Shown: positions 54,031-63,836 of the stretch, piece by piece | How the letters are laid out: each line of letters opens with the position of its first letter | Numbering within the stretch: position 1 is the stretch's first letter | Source of the DNA: Arthrobacter sp. NtRootA1 | GTDB taxonomy: Bacteria > Actinomycetota > Actinomycetes > Actinomycetales > Micrococcaceae | Direction: 5' to 3' | Assembly: GCF_019976975.1 (NCBI RefSeq) | Contig: NZ_AP024630.1 | Span: 1,426,001-1,490,000 of the forward strand | Length of the DNA stretch: 64,000 nucleotides | Notes under the pieces: model-generated | Databases searched by the model: none | Told to the model about the DNA's origin: nothing | What the model saw: only the letters and a program-made list of their open reading frames with translations | Translations under genes and position numbers: made by a program

Positions 54031-55350
54031 GTGCGAACGCTTAACAAAGTAGTCGGTGCCTGGCAGCGCAAGCCCGGCATCCAGAAACCCGGCAAACTCC
54101 ATCCCTCGGCCGTATGGGCTGAAGCTGTGGGAACGGCGGGCGAGTTTGTCGCGCCGGCATGGGCCAAGGTGCGGGAGCTGTGGCTTCGCTTCGCCTGGCC
54201 TGTCCTTTCCGTGGTGAGCGTGCTCGGCTGGGTGGTCCTTGCTGCGGCTATTGGGCTGTGGATCGCCGGGCAGGCCTGGGGGTGGCAAGAGACGAAGTCT
54301 GCCGCGATGGTTGCTTTCCTGCTGTTTGTGTTGGCCGTGGGCTTCATCGTGGGCCGCTCGGCTTACGGCGTTGTCCTGGATCTGGCCCGAACCCGCGTGG
54401 CGGTGGGGGACGACGCAGTGGGCAGCATCGCCGTGTCCAATGCTTCGGCCAGGCCGCTGTTGCCTGCCGCGTTGGAGTTGCCGGTGGGCGCCGCGACCGC
54501 TATCTTCCACTTGCCCCGCATGAAGCCGGCCCAGGTACATGAGGACCTTTTCACCATTCCGACGGCGCGGCGCGCTGTGATTGTTGTCGGTCCCGTACGA
54601 TCCGTGCGTGCTGACCCGCTCCATCTACTGCGGCGGCGCGTGCTCTGGACTGAGCCGGTGGACCTTTTCGTCCACCCACGCACGGTACCGTTGGGAGGCT
54701 CGGCTGCCGGCTTCATCCGAGACCTTGAAGGCATGCCCACCACGGAACTTTCCAGTGCCGATGTGTCCTTTCACGCACTGCGCGACTACGTTCCCGGGGA
54801 CGATCGCCGTCACATTCACTGGAAGACCACGGCCCGCACCAACAAACTTATGGTCCGGCAGTTCGAGGAAACGCGCCGAGCGCACCTGGCTATTTCGCTC
54901 TCCATCAACACCGACGAGTACGATTCCGAATCCGAATTCGAAATGGCCATTTCCGTTGCCGCCTCCATCGGCCGACAAGCCATCCGGGAGCAGCGTGAGC
55001 TGGACGTCCTGACGCAAAAGGGACCGCTCCGCTGTGAAACTGGCCGCAACCTGCTGGACGACATGACCAGGATTGTGGGGGCACCCCTACGGAAGACCGC
55101 CGTCGACCTCGCCCGGAACCTCTCGGACACCGTTCCCAACGCATCCGTGGTGTTTTTCGTGGTGGGGAGCCATGTTACGGCCACGCAGCTTCGCACCGCG
55201 GCGGCGTCCGTTCCGCCGGGTGTCCGCAGCCTGGCCGTCCGCGTCCAACCCGGAGCGGCGCCGTCGCGGGCCAACATTGCAGACCTGACGGTCCTCACCG
55301 TTGGCGACCTCGATGACCTGGCAATCGTGCTGAGAAAGGCGGCAGCATGA
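54031..55350 (+). CDS. DUF58 membrane protein (MoxR partner)
   Basis: 439 aa, GTG start just after the moxR stop (AGGG upstream). Two TM helices in the first 110 residues, a beta-rich extracytoplasmic or peripheral part, then the DUF58 hallmark: RDYVPGDDRRHIHWKTTART, followed by LMVRQFEE, and a VWA-like C-terminal domain (HLAISLSINTDEYDSES). DUF58 proteins are the usual targets or partners of MoxR ATPases. The stop overlaps the next gene by 4 bases. Confidence 0.9.
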   Translation: MRTLNKVVGAWQRKPGIQKPGKLHPSAVWAEAVGTAGEFVAPAWAKVRELWLRFAWPVLSVVSVLGWVVLAAAIGLWIAGQAWGWQETKSAAMVAFLLFVLAVGFIVGRSAYGVVLDLARTRVAVGDDAVGSIAVSNASARPLLPAALELPVGAATAIFHLPRMKPAQVHEDLFTIPTARRAVIVVGPVRSVRADPLHLLRRRVLWTEPVDLFVHPRTVPLGGSAAGFIRDLEGMPTTELSSADVSFHALRDYVPGDDRRHIHWKTTARTNKLMVRQFEETRRAHLAISLSINTDEYDSESEFEMAISVAASIGRQAIREQRELDVLTQKGPLRCETGRNLLDDMTRIVGAPLRKTAVDLARNLSDTVPNASVVFFVVGSHVTATQLRTAAASVPPGVRSLAVRVQPGAAPSRANIADLTVLTVGDLDDLAIVLRKAAA

Positions 55351-57833
55351 GCACCGCACCAAATCTTCGCGCACGCCGCAGGGACACCAGCGGCGCCAGG
55401 CGCGCCAGCGCTGGCTCGGTCTTCGCCGATGGCCGACCCCTTTGGCATTTTGCCGTGGACTGCGGCGCCTTGGTGGTCCTGCTGTTCCTGGGCGTGCTTG
55501 GCTTCAGCCTGAGCTTCGGTGGCGATCCGCATTACATCATCGCGGGCCTGGGCGGCATTTTCCTGGGACTCGGCATCGCGATCCTGAACGCGCACCTTCG
55601 CTTGGGACTGCTGATCACCACCGCACTGGGTTTCGGCGCGTACATGCTGTTCGGTTCGGCACTGGCAGTGCCCGACTCAGCCGTCCTCGGGTTCCTGCCG
55701 AGCCTGGACTCGCTGCGGATCTTGCTGCTGGGGATCGTCTTTGCGTGGAAGGACATGCTCACGGTGGGCGTGCCCGTGGGCACGGCCAACGGCATGCTCA
55801 TTGTGCCGTTCCTCAGCTCGCTGATCACAGCACTGGCTGCGGGCTTGTTGACCTGGCGTCTGAAGAGCCCGTATTGGCCGCTGTTGCCGGTGCTGGTCCT
55901 TTTCGTCACCGGCATCGCCTTCAGTACCAGCGCGGGCTTCCTAAATGTGGAGCGCGGCGTGTCCTTGACCATTGTCTCGATTGTCTGGGCGACGTTCCGC
56001 CGTGACGCACTCCGGCAGAGCAGCACCAAGACCGTTTCGGCCAACAGGGCTGAGTCCGACGCCGGTGCGGCCCGCCGCGGGAAGCTTCGCCGCCTGGGGA
56101 CTGCTGCTGCCGTGGTGGTCGCCGCCGTCGGGATCACCGCAGTCGCTTCGCCTTTGGTGACCGCCAGCGACGACCGGAAGGTACTGCGCAACACGATCGT
56201 TCCGCCGTTCGACCCCCGCGACTACATCACGCCGCTTGCGAGCTTCCGGAATTTCGTGAAGGACGAGAAAGACCACACGCTGTTCACTGTGAAGGGCCTA
56301 CCCAAGGACGCACGCGTGCGACTCGCGGCGCTGGATGCCTTTAACGGCCTGAACTACACCATGGATCCCAACAGTTCCGGCAACTTCAGCAAGGTGGGTG
56401 ATGCCCGTTCGCTGAACACGCTGGCCGATACGGGAAGCCCCGTAGCCGGAACCAATTACACGCTGGAAATCAACATCGAGGACTACCAGGGATACTTTGT
56501 CCCGGGAGGCCGCCACACCACAGGTATGAGCTTCCTGGAGAGCTCCGGGGCGGCGTCGGGACTGTACTTCAACGCCGGCACCGATACCGCAGTGACCACC
56601 AAGGGCCTGGCAAAGGGCGACAACTACACGGTCCAGGTTTCTGATCCGGGAACTCTTGAACATGGCCAGCTGACGCAGTACGACTTCGCCAAGCTCACGT
56701 TGCCCGAGGCCCAGGAAGTACCGCCGATCGTCGCCTCGCAGGCGAACGAGCTCTCGGCTGACGCTCCCACGGCAATCGACCGTGTTCGGCAGATCGAAGC
56801 CCACTTCCAGAAGAGCGGGGCGTTCAGTAACGGCCTCGTGGCTGACGGCCAGTTGCCGAGTTTGCCTGGTCACAGTGCAGCACGCGTTCGCAGCCTGCTC
56901 TCCGCCAAGCAAATGCTGGGCGATGACGAACAATACGCTGCGGCTATGTCGCTCATGCTGCGTCACCTCGGCATCCCTTCGCGCGTCGTCATGGGGTTCT
57001 ATCCCGATCCCAAGAGCCCGGAAAACGGTGCAGGGGACGTCAAGATCACGGGCAAGGACGTGCACGCCTGGGTGGAAGTGGCCTTCGACCGCGTCGGCTG
57101 GGTGTCGTTCGATCCCACCCCGCCCAAGGACAACGTGCCCATCCCGCCGGACCCCGAGAACAAGTCCAAGCCCAAGCCGCAGGTGCTGCAGCCGCCGCCC
57201 CCGCCGCAGGAGCCCGCGGACCTCCCGCCGGACTCCACCCCGGATGCCTTGGATGCTGACGAGAAGAAAAACAACCCGTGGCTGTTCTGGGGGCCGCTGC
57301 TGGCCGCGATCGGCGTGGCAATGATTCCGCTCGGAATTCTCGCCGTGCCGCTCCTGCTGATCCTTCTGCTTAAATCACGACGCCGGAAGGCACGTTTTCG
57401 TGATGGCCACCCCGCCCAGCGGGTGGGCGGTGGGTGGAACGAAGTGTTGAGCCTTGCCACCGACATGGGCGCCTCGATAGACAACAAGTCCACGCGGCGG
57501 GAATCGGCCACCGTCATCGCGGAGGCATTCCCGGTGACCGGAACTACCACCACGATGCTGGCGCACAGGGCTGACGCCGCAGTCTTCGGAGCGGGTCAAC
57601 CCAGCGAGGAAGAAGTCAAGGAGTACTGGGAAATCGTGGATTCCTCGCTTGAGGACATCACCGGAAGCGTTGGTTTCTGGAAGAGGCAGCAGGCCAGGTT
57701 CTCGCCTAGATCGTTGCTTTCCGATGGCAGGGCCGCGCTGCGCCGACGGGAACAGACACCCCCGGACCCCACGAAGGGTGGCAAGTTCACCGCCGGCAAC
57801 CTGTTCAAGAAGAAGGGCAGCATTGATGAGTAG
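55347..57833 (+). CDS. transglutaminase-like (TgpA-type) membrane protein lacking the catalytic Cys
   Basis: 828 aa. Five to six N-terminal TM helices (residues about 25-215), an extracytoplasmic domain with a transglutaminase-like fold (about 490-600), a Pro-rich linker, a TM helix (about 647-672) and a cytoplasmic tail. In active TgpA-type proteins the nucleophile Cys lies in a GxCxxFA motif. Here the same place reads GDDEQYAAAM (residues 525-534), putting Asp527 where Cys is expected, while the His (KDVHAWVEV, His573) and Asp (SFDPTPP, Asp589) are kept. Peptide binding without acyl transfer is the simplest reading. Overlaps DUF58 by 4 bases and the next gene by 8. Confidence 0.88.
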   Translation: MSTAPNLRARRRDTSGARRASAGSVFADGRPLWHFAVDCGALVVLLFLGVLGFSLSFGGDPHYIIAGLGGIFLGLGIAILNAHLRLGLLITTALGFGAYMLFGSALAVPDSAVLGFLPSLDSLRILLLGIVFAWKDMLTVGVPVGTANGMLIVPFLSSLITALAAGLLTWRLKSPYWPLLPVLVLFVTGIAFSTSAGFLNVERGVSLTIVSIVWATFRRDALRQSSTKTVSANRAESDAGAARRGKLRRLGTAAAVVVAAVGITAVASPLVTASDDRKVLRNTIVPPFDPRDYITPLASFRNFVKDEKDHTLFTVKGLPKDARVRLAALDAFNGLNYTMDPNSSGNFSKVGDARSLNTLADTGSPVAGTNYTLEINIEDYQGYFVPGGRHTTGMSFLESSGAASGLYFNAGTDTAVTTKGLAKGDNYTVQVSDPGTLEHGQLTQYDFAKLTLPEAQEVPPIVASQANELSADAPTAIDRVRQIEAHFQKSGAFSNGLVADGQLPSLPGHSAARVRSLLSAKQMLGDDEQYAAAMSLMLRHLGIPSRVVMGFYPDPKSPENGAGDVKITGKDVHAWVEVAFDRVGWVSFDPTPPKDNVPIPPDPENKSKPKPQVLQPPPPPQEPADLPPDSTPDALDADEKKNNPWLFWGPLLAAIGVAMIPLGILAVPLLLILLLKSRRRKARFRDGHPAQRVGGGWNEVLSLATDMGASIDNKSTRRESATVIAEAFPVTGTTTTMLAHRADAAVFGAGQPSEEEVKEYWEIVDSSLEDITGSVGFWKRQQARFSPRSLLSDGRAALRRREQTPPDPTKGGKFTAGNLFKKKGSIDE

Positions 57834-59346
57834 TGAAGCTGAGCTGTGCCCGGCCTGCAAACACCCGGTGCGTCCCGGCGCAGCTTTTTGTACTCATTGT
57901 GGATCGCCGCTGACCAATCGTGGAGCCCGGAAGGAACGCAACGTCAACCGTGCCCAGGCTGCCGCCCTCGACTTCGCAACCCGGCAAGGCCTGCCCGATG
58001 CCGGTAGTATCTCGGTAGTGCCGGCGTCAACAGCACCGATGCAGCCGGGACGTGAAGCAGCTGCAAACGTACATCCGGGGCCAGGGGGAGGGACCACAAT
58101 GACTACACAGCTCGACCTGGTACCGGCATCCGCGGGAAAACGCCTCGGTGCGGCAGTGCTGGACTGGTTGGGACCTGTGGCCGTCCTGGCGACCACCTTC
58201 GCACTTGGCATCGCGGGCATCACCCAAACCCGGCGGAACGGCTTTATCGTCTACGACACCGCTCTGCTGGTCCTGTTGGGGAGCATCGGCCTCGGTGTCA
58301 CGGTCGTGTACGTGTTTGTACTTCTTGGAATCGAAGCCCGGTCTGGAAACACCATTGGTAATCAACTGATGGGCATCAGAAGTGCCGATGCCGACGGCTA
58401 CGCTCCGGGCGGGGGTGTGGTCTTTGTCCGTGGCATTCTCACGGGCGGGCTCCTCCTGCTGGGGGCAATCCTCGGCGCCGTGCTGTTGGGGCTTGGGTTG
58501 CTTGGATTGGTCCTGTGGATCGCCCTCCCGCTCATGGTCCTAGGTGTGGTTTGGGCCGTCCTGGTGGTTGTTTCCAATGCCTGGGACAAGAACGGCAAGC
58601 TGCGTGGCTGGCATGACAAAGCTGCGAAGTCCTTGGTGTTCGATGTCCACGCAGGCCGCAACCCGGTTGCTACTGGAGGGATCCAGGGGCCTTACAGTTT
58701 CGCGCCCGTCGAGCTACCGCCCGTGCAGCCAGTGGTGTCACCCATGCCGTCAATGTCCAGGGCATCAGCAACGTCCGGCGCACCAGCAACGGCAAACCCT
58801 GTTCCAGCACCCACCCCAGCCCCAATGCCAACAGCGCAACCTTCCCACAATCCCAACCAGTGGCGTCCTCCTGCTGCCCCGCGTCCTGGGACTCACTCAC
58901 AGCAGGCTCCGGCAGGGACGGCGCAGGCGGTTCAGCAGCCAGATCCTGTTGCCCCTGCGCACCCGGACGATGACGTGGAGAGGACGCAGATGCGGCCCGG
59001 AACTGCCCGGGCGGAGGCCGTGCTGCGGATCCGTGTTGACGACGGCCAGAATGTGGAACTCGGTGGAACCGTCCTGGTTGGCCGCAATCCGGCACCCCAG
59101 CCTGGGGAAGCTGCCGAGCAGTTGCTGGCCGTTTCGGATCCAGGAAGGTCCATCTCCAAGACCCACTTGCATCTCCGGGTTGATGGCGATGGTGTGTGGG
59201 TTACAGACCGCAACTCAACCAATGGCAGTGCCGTCACTACGCCCGATGGCCTCCAGACCCGGCTTCATCCGGGGGAAGCAGTTTTCGTCAGACCAGGTTC
59301 CACCGTTCACTTCGGGGACCGTTCCTTCCACCTAGGACAAGCATGA
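57826..59346 (+). CDS. zinc ribbon - RDD membrane domain - FHA domain protein
   Basis: 506 aa. ATG 57826 has AAGGG upstream and lies inside the end of the previous gene. Residues about 7-30 form a zinc ribbon (CPACKHPVRPG, CTHCGSPL). An RDD domain with several TM helices spans about 105-285 (GKRLGAAVLDWLGPVAVL; a GNQLMGIR segment; WHDKAAKSLVFDV). A Pro/Ala/Gln-rich linker (about 290-400) leads to a C-terminal FHA domain (GGTVLVGRNPAPQPGEAAEQ, SISKTHLHLRVDGDGVWVTD, NSTNGS). FHA domains bind phosphothreonine, so this is a probable membrane receptor for kinase output. Stop overlaps the PP2C start (ATGA). Confidence 0.88.
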   Translation: MSSEAELCPACKHPVRPGAAFCTHCGSPLTNRGARKERNVNRAQAAALDFATRQGLPDAGSISVVPASTAPMQPGREAAANVHPGPGGGTTMTTQLDLVPASAGKRLGAAVLDWLGPVAVLATTFALGIAGITQTRRNGFIVYDTALLVLLGSIGLGVTVVYVFVLLGIEARSGNTIGNQLMGIRSADADGYAPGGGVVFVRGILTGGLLLLGAILGAVLLGLGLLGLVLWIALPLMVLGVVWAVLVVVSNAWDKNGKLRGWHDKAAKSLVFDVHAGRNPVATGGIQGPYSFAPVELPPVQPVVSPMPSMSRASATSGAPATANPVPAPTPAPMPTAQPSHNPNQWRPPAAPRPGTHSQQAPAGTAQAVQQPDPVAPAHPDDDVERTQMRPGTARAEAVLRIRVDDGQNVELGGTVLVGRNPAPQPGEAAEQLLAVSDPGRSISKTHLHLRVDGDGVWVTDRNSTNGSAVTTPDGLQTRLHPGEAVFVRPGSTVHFGDRSFHLGQA

Positions 59347-60245
59347 ACTCACAGCCGGCCAGTCCCGCCGATGCGGATGCCAACGCCGCTGGATCCTCCT
59401 TTCAACTCAGCTATGGATACGGGACGGACCGCGGACTGCGCCGCGAACTGAACGAGGACTCCTTCATTGCATCGGATCCCGTCTTCGCGGTGGCCGATGG
59501 CATGGGGGGCCATGAGGCAGGCGAGATCGCCAGTGGCGTGTGTGTGCGCACCCTGGGCAGTTCCCCTGTCCTGGCGGCAGGGGTCCGTTCGGCTTCGGCA
59601 GCGGACCTGCAGGAGTGCCTCTTGAAGGCCGATGCCAGCATCCGCGAAGCCACAGGAGCGCGCGCGGGGACTACGCTCTCCGGCGTCGTGGTGGTGGAAC
59701 AGATGGGCGTTCCCTATTGGCTGGTCATGAACATTGGGGATTCCCGGACGTATCGCCTCAGCCAGGGTCATTTCGCCCAGATCAGCGTGGACCATTCAGA
59801 AGTCCAGGAACTGGTGGACTCCGGTGACATCACGGCCGAGCAAGCGGCCGTTCATCCGCGCAGGCATGTGGTCACCCGCGCTTTGGGCACTGGCGACGAG
59901 ACCGAGGCGGACTTCTGGTTGCTGCCCATTCAGGAGGGGGACCGGATCATGGTCTGCTCCGACGGGCTGAACGGCGAACTGGGGGATGACCATCTGTTCC
60001 GCATCCTCAGCACCGTGGCCCATCCTCAGGACGCCGTGGATGCCTTGATCCAGGCTGCCCTGCGCAGCGGCGGACGGGACAACGTCACGGTGATCGTGGT
60101 TGACGCCAAGAACGTCCTTAACGACGCCGGCATCGCCACCACCGCGCCGCGCCCGGAGAGCGAATCAGAGGTGGAGGAGGACACCCTCCCCAGGGCCTGG
60201 GTGACAGGAACTGACCAGGAGGAGGGCGTAGATGGCAAGCAGTAA
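59343..60245 (+). CDS. PP2C-family Ser/Thr protein phosphatase
   Basis: 300 aa, soluble. PP2C motifs in order: LRRELNEDSF (metal Asp, usually RxxNED), FAVADGMGGHEAGEIAS, GTTLSGVVVV, MNIGDSRTYRL, VCSDGLNGEL and GGRDNVTVIVVD. All metal-binding Asp positions are present, so it should be active. It lacks the C-terminal TM of PstP. Likely reverses phosphorylation by the kinase at the end of the cluster. It overlaps the zinc ribbon/FHA gene upstream by 4 bases and the next gene by 14. Confidence 0.93.
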   Translation: MNSQPASPADADANAAGSSFQLSYGYGTDRGLRRELNEDSFIASDPVFAVADGMGGHEAGEIASGVCVRTLGSSPVLAAGVRSASAADLQECLLKADASIREATGARAGTTLSGVVVVEQMGVPYWLVMNIGDSRTYRLSQGHFAQISVDHSEVQELVDSGDITAEQAAVHPRRHVVTRALGTGDETEADFWLLPIQEGDRIMVCSDGLNGELGDDHLFRILSTVAHPQDAVDALIQAALRSGGRDNVTVIVVDAKNVLNDAGIATTAPRPESESEVEEDTLPRAWVTGTDQEEGVDGKQ

Positions 60246-62082
60246 CAACCCACCCCACGCCCGATACCAGCGTGGTGACTGGTTCGGCGTCGTGCGTCAG
60301 GGCACTGTGGTGCTGTTGGGCCCCGACACGTCGCCTGCCCTGATCGATTCGGTGTGGGAACTTCTCGCGTCCGCGCCTGAAGCCCATGAGGTCCTCCACG
60401 AAGTGACCGAGGCTTTCGGGGTTTCCCTCAGCCGCATCCCACCCTTTGGAATCATCGACTCCAAGGACGCGCTGCGCGTGTTTCTTCGCGGCGACCTTGA
60501 ACTCGTCGTGAAAATGTCCGCCGGGGACGAGGTGCTCTCTGGACGGGACGTGACTACCTGGACGGAGCGCCGGCTCACTGGGGCTGATTCGTACAGCCTG
60601 CGGATAGCCTCGGGAACGCGTTCCCCTTCCGTCCCGGGAAACCTTGGTATCCCAGCAAGAGCTGGTAAAACCTCGACGCCGGACGGCAGCTTGCCGCTGG
60701 GGGAGGGCGTGGTTCTGCTTGCCTCCCTCGAGGTGGTGCTCCAACCCGGCGCTGTGAAGGTTCCGGCGCCGGCTGCGGTGTCCGATGAAACCATGATTGG
60801 CTACGCCGACGCAGACCTGGGTCTCACCATCTCGCCCGGACATTCCGAAGGTCATGCCGAGAGCACTGAACAGCCCGAACAGCCCGAGAGCACTGAACAG
60901 CCCGAGAGCACTGAACACCCCGAGAGCACTGAACAGCCCGAAAGCGCTGAAGAATCCTCGGGCGTTCCCGTCCACACCAGCACCACGGATCCCATAATTC
61001 CTTCGCTGGAGACCACCACCAACTATGACCACCTGTGGGACAAGACGGTGATGCGCAACATCGAAGACGCAGCTGTGCGCGTGGACGACGAATCTGACGA
61101 TCACGATGCTCCGGCGGCCCATGCCCCTGCGGCACAAACTCCGGCATCAGAAACATCGGGCTCGGAAACACCCACGTCAGAAGCACCAATGTCAGCTTCG
61201 GCACCAAGTCCCGCGCCTGGGTCGGCCGAAGCAGGCAGTGACAAGGCAGCGGACGGTGGATCCGGCGTCGGGCATGTGCCTGCACTGATCGAGTCCGTTC
61301 CCTGGCTGCGCAGCCCTGGCGAAGTACCCGCCCCTGAGGGCCGGGCCGAATCGATTGCTCCGCCACAAGCCCCTTCCACTTCAGCGAATGGCAACCGGCC
61401 TGCGCCTCAGGTTCCGGCGGGATGGGAGTCAGCCCCGGCGGGTTTGGCGTCGATGCCAGCGCTTCGGCCCACCATGCCCATGAATAGTCCGCGCTTGGAT
61501 AGCGTCCCCGCGGCAGAGGATGCTGACCATGACGGCCAGACGATCATGAAGAGCAGCATCGCCGGCCAGGACGCACAAGGTGCAGAGCCCGGCGTTGCAC
61601 CGAAGGATGCCCCGGCCGGCAACGGTCCCAGCGTTTTAGCGCGGGTGTGCTCCCAAGGTCATGCCAACCCGCCCACGTACTCTCAATGTGCCACGTGTGG
61701 TTTCGCGCTATCCGGTGATTCGCTTCAGGTCCCGCGACCCCGCTTGGGCAGGATGCGGTTATCCACTGGTGAGCTGATCGATTTGGACCAGTCACTCATC
61801 ATTGGAAGGCAGCCGTCAGTGTCCCGCGTGCAAGGGGGCACCATGCCGCGACTGGTCCAGGTGGAGAGCCCCGGAGGGGACATTTCCCGCTCACACGTCG
61901 AGGTTCGGTTGGAGGGTTGGCACGTCATGCTGTGCGACCTCAAAGCGACGAACGGAACCGTGCTCATTCGAGAAGGCCAAGCACCCCGCCGACTCGCCCA
62001 AAACGAGATGGCCATCCTTTTGGACGGCGACATCGCTGAATTGGGCGACGACATTTCATTGCGTTTCGAGGAGATTCTTTGA
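60232..62082 (+). CDS. FHA-domain protein with zinc ribbon and low-complexity linker
   Basis: 616 aa. N-terminal globular part of about 180 residues (HARYQRGDWFGVVRQGTVVL...) that I do not recognise; a long Pro/Glu/Ser/Thr/Ala-rich linker including a PESTEQ repeat (about residues 205-245); a zinc-ribbon-like CSQGHANPPTYSQCATCGFA; and a C-terminal FHA domain (SLIIGRQPSVSRVQGGTMPR, DISRSHVEVRLEGWHVMLCD, ATNGTVLIRE). No TM segment. The low-complexity part has many Thr and could be phosphorylated. ATG has AGGAGGAGG. Overlaps PP2C by 14 bases and the kinase by 4. Confidence 0.87.
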   Translation: MASSNNPPHARYQRGDWFGVVRQGTVVLLGPDTSPALIDSVWELLASAPEAHEVLHEVTEAFGVSLSRIPPFGIIDSKDALRVFLRGDLELVVKMSAGDEVLSGRDVTTWTERRLTGADSYSLRIASGTRSPSVPGNLGIPARAGKTSTPDGSLPLGEGVVLLASLEVVLQPGAVKVPAPAAVSDETMIGYADADLGLTISPGHSEGHAESTEQPEQPESTEQPESTEHPESTEQPESAEESSGVPVHTSTTDPIIPSLETTTNYDHLWDKTVMRNIEDAAVRVDDESDDHDAPAAHAPAAQTPASETSGSETPTSEAPMSASAPSPAPGSAEAGSDKAADGGSGVGHVPALIESVPWLRSPGEVPAPEGRAESIAPPQAPSTSANGNRPAPQVPAGWESAPAGLASMPALRPTMPMNSPRLDSVPAAEDADHDGQTIMKSSIAGQDAQGAEPGVAPKDAPAGNGPSVLARVCSQGHANPPTYSQCATCGFALSGDSLQVPRPRLGRMRLSTGELIDLDQSLIIGRQPSVSRVQGGTMPRLVQVESPGGDISRSHVEVRLEGWHVMLCDLKATNGTVLIREGQAPRRLAQNEMAILLDGDIAELGDDISLRFEEIL

Positions 62083-63788
62083 GTTCCAAGAGGCCCCCCG
62101 CGCCGCCTCCACCGATTCCCGGCTTCAAGTACGTAAGCCTGCTGGGCTCAGGTGGCTTCTCTGACGTGTACCTGTACGAGCAGGACAGGCCGCGCCGTAA
62201 AGTAGCCGTCAAGGTGCTGCTGTCCGACTTGAAGACCGAGGGTGCACGCCGCCGTTTCGAGTCCGAAGCGAACCTGATGGCGCAGTTGTCCTCGCACCCG
62301 TACATCGTGACGATTTTCGAGGCGGAAATCACGGAGAGCGGCCATTCCTACCTGGCCATGGAGTACTGCTCCCGGCCCAGCCTCGATGTGCGCTACCGCC
62401 GCCAGCGCTTCAGCGTGGATGAGGTCTTGGCCGTCGGCATCCAGGTGGCATCCGCCGTCGAGACCGCGCACAGGGCTGGCATCGTGCATCGGGATATTAA
62501 GCCCGCCAACATCCTGGTCACCGACTACAACCGTCCCGCCCTCACCGACTTCGGCATTTCCGGGACCATTGGGGCCGATACCGAGGACGACGCCGGTATG
62601 TCCATCCCGTGGTCACCGCCGGAGCAATTCCGGGGCGGGGCAGTTGACGGCGTTCCAGTGGACATTTGGGCCCTCGGTGCCACCCTGTACACGCTTCTTG
62701 CGGGTCGTTCACCGTTTGTTCTTCCTGGCCAGGACAACTCGCAGCGGGAACTGATCTCCCGCATCACCAATTCGCCGCTGCCCAGGCTCGGCCGTGCCGA
62801 CGTTCCGGAGTCGCTGGAACTCGTCTTGGCTACGTCCATGGCGAAGTCCCCGGAATCCCGCTATTCCTCGGCCCACGCTTTTGCCTTGGCGTTGCAGCGG
62901 ATCCAGACAGAGCTGAACTTGTCCGTGACGCCCTTTGAGGTGCTCGAAGAACAAGCGCACGGCGACGAGCACCCGGACGACACCTACGAAGAAACCAGGG
63001 TCAGGAGCATCGCGTCCATTGATCCGGACGCGCCCGGGACGGCTACAACCGGCTCGGCTCCCACGTTCCCGGCACGGACCTTCCCTTCCACTGTTCCAGG
63101 AAGCGCCACTGTTCCAGGAAGCAGCGCACACCCGCAGCCGTCACCTCCCCGGTCGCAGCCACCGCAGGTTCCTTCGGCACACACCTATCCGCCGTTCCAC
63201 GCTCCTCAGCCTGGCACGCCTGAACCCGACCCCGCCGAGTCCACGGTCCTTCGCGGCTGGCAGCCTTCGGGCCGGCAACATGAAGTAGACGCGACGGTGG
63301 CCCGCTACGCTGTGCAGGCCCCCACCGACAGCCCGGAGGAAGCCGCAGTTGCCGACCACGGCAAACGCAATCTCTGGCTGGCGGCGACGGGCGCCGCAGT
63401 CTTGGTTGTCGCGATTGTTGTGGGTGTGGTGCTGGGTGCCCAGGCGCAGCCGAAGGTTGTCCCCACGGAGAGCGGGAGCAAATCCCCCGTGGATGCTTTG
63501 GGCGATGGCGGGGTTCCGGATGTAGAGGGGCTGATCGGCACCCGGGACCCCAAAAATCCGGACTTCGCTGATTTCAAGTGGAAGAACCCGCAGCCCAAGG
63601 ACGGTGATACCTACAAGTGGCGTTACAGGACTGTCGTCCTCACCGAAAGTGACTACAGCACCTCCGAAAAGGAGCCTCGCGCACGGGCTTATGGCACGGA
63701 ATCGCCACTCTGCATCCAGGTGATTATTGTCCGCGCTGATGGCAGTGCCTCGTCCGGGGGCGAGGGTTCCATCGCCTGCGTGGACTAG
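62079..63788 (+). CDS. Ser/Thr protein kinase with single TM and extracytoplasmic tail
   Basis: 569 aa. TTG start at 62079 overlaps the previous stop (TTGA) with GAGGAG upstream. Kinase domain about residues 17-265: LLGSGGFSDVYLYEQ (Gly loop), VAVKVLL (Lys), HRDIKPANIL, DFGISGT and WSPPEQFRGG (in place of APE); all catalytic residues are present. A Pro-rich linker follows, then a TM helix (about 431-453) and a 115-residue extracytoplasmic domain with DFADFKWKNPQPKDGDTYKW and a Cys pair. It is PknB-like in layout but without PASTA repeats. Its neighbours (PP2C and two or three FHA proteins) are its likely circuit. Confidence 0.92.
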   Translation: MSSKRPPAPPPPIPGFKYVSLLGSGGFSDVYLYEQDRPRRKVAVKVLLSDLKTEGARRRFESEANLMAQLSSHPYIVTIFEAEITESGHSYLAMEYCSRPSLDVRYRRQRFSVDEVLAVGIQVASAVETAHRAGIVHRDIKPANILVTDYNRPALTDFGISGTIGADTEDDAGMSIPWSPPEQFRGGAVDGVPVDIWALGATLYTLLAGRSPFVLPGQDNSQRELISRITNSPLPRLGRADVPESLELVLATSMAKSPESRYSSAHAFALALQRIQTELNLSVTPFEVLEEQAHGDEHPDDTYEETRVRSIASIDPDAPGTATTGSAPTFPARTFPSTVPGSATVPGSSAHPQPSPPRSQPPQVPSAHTYPPFHAPQPGTPEPDPAESTVLRGWQPSGRQHEVDATVARYAVQAPTDSPEEAAVADHGKRNLWLAATGAAVLVVAIVVGVVLGAQAQPKVVPTESGSKSPVDALGDGGVPDVEGLIGTRDPKNPDFADFKWKNPQPKDGDTYKWRYRTVVLTESDYSTSEKEPRARAYGTESPLCIQVIIVRADGSASSGGEGSIACVD

Positions 63789-63836
63789 AAGCGGCCGCAT
63801 GACACACACTTACAGCCGACTGAGGAGGCACAGATC

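Noticed and set aside
55347..57833. active protein cross-linking enzyme joining the giant proteins
   Set aside because: The nucleophile Cys is replaced by Asp, so covalent cross-linking is not supported.
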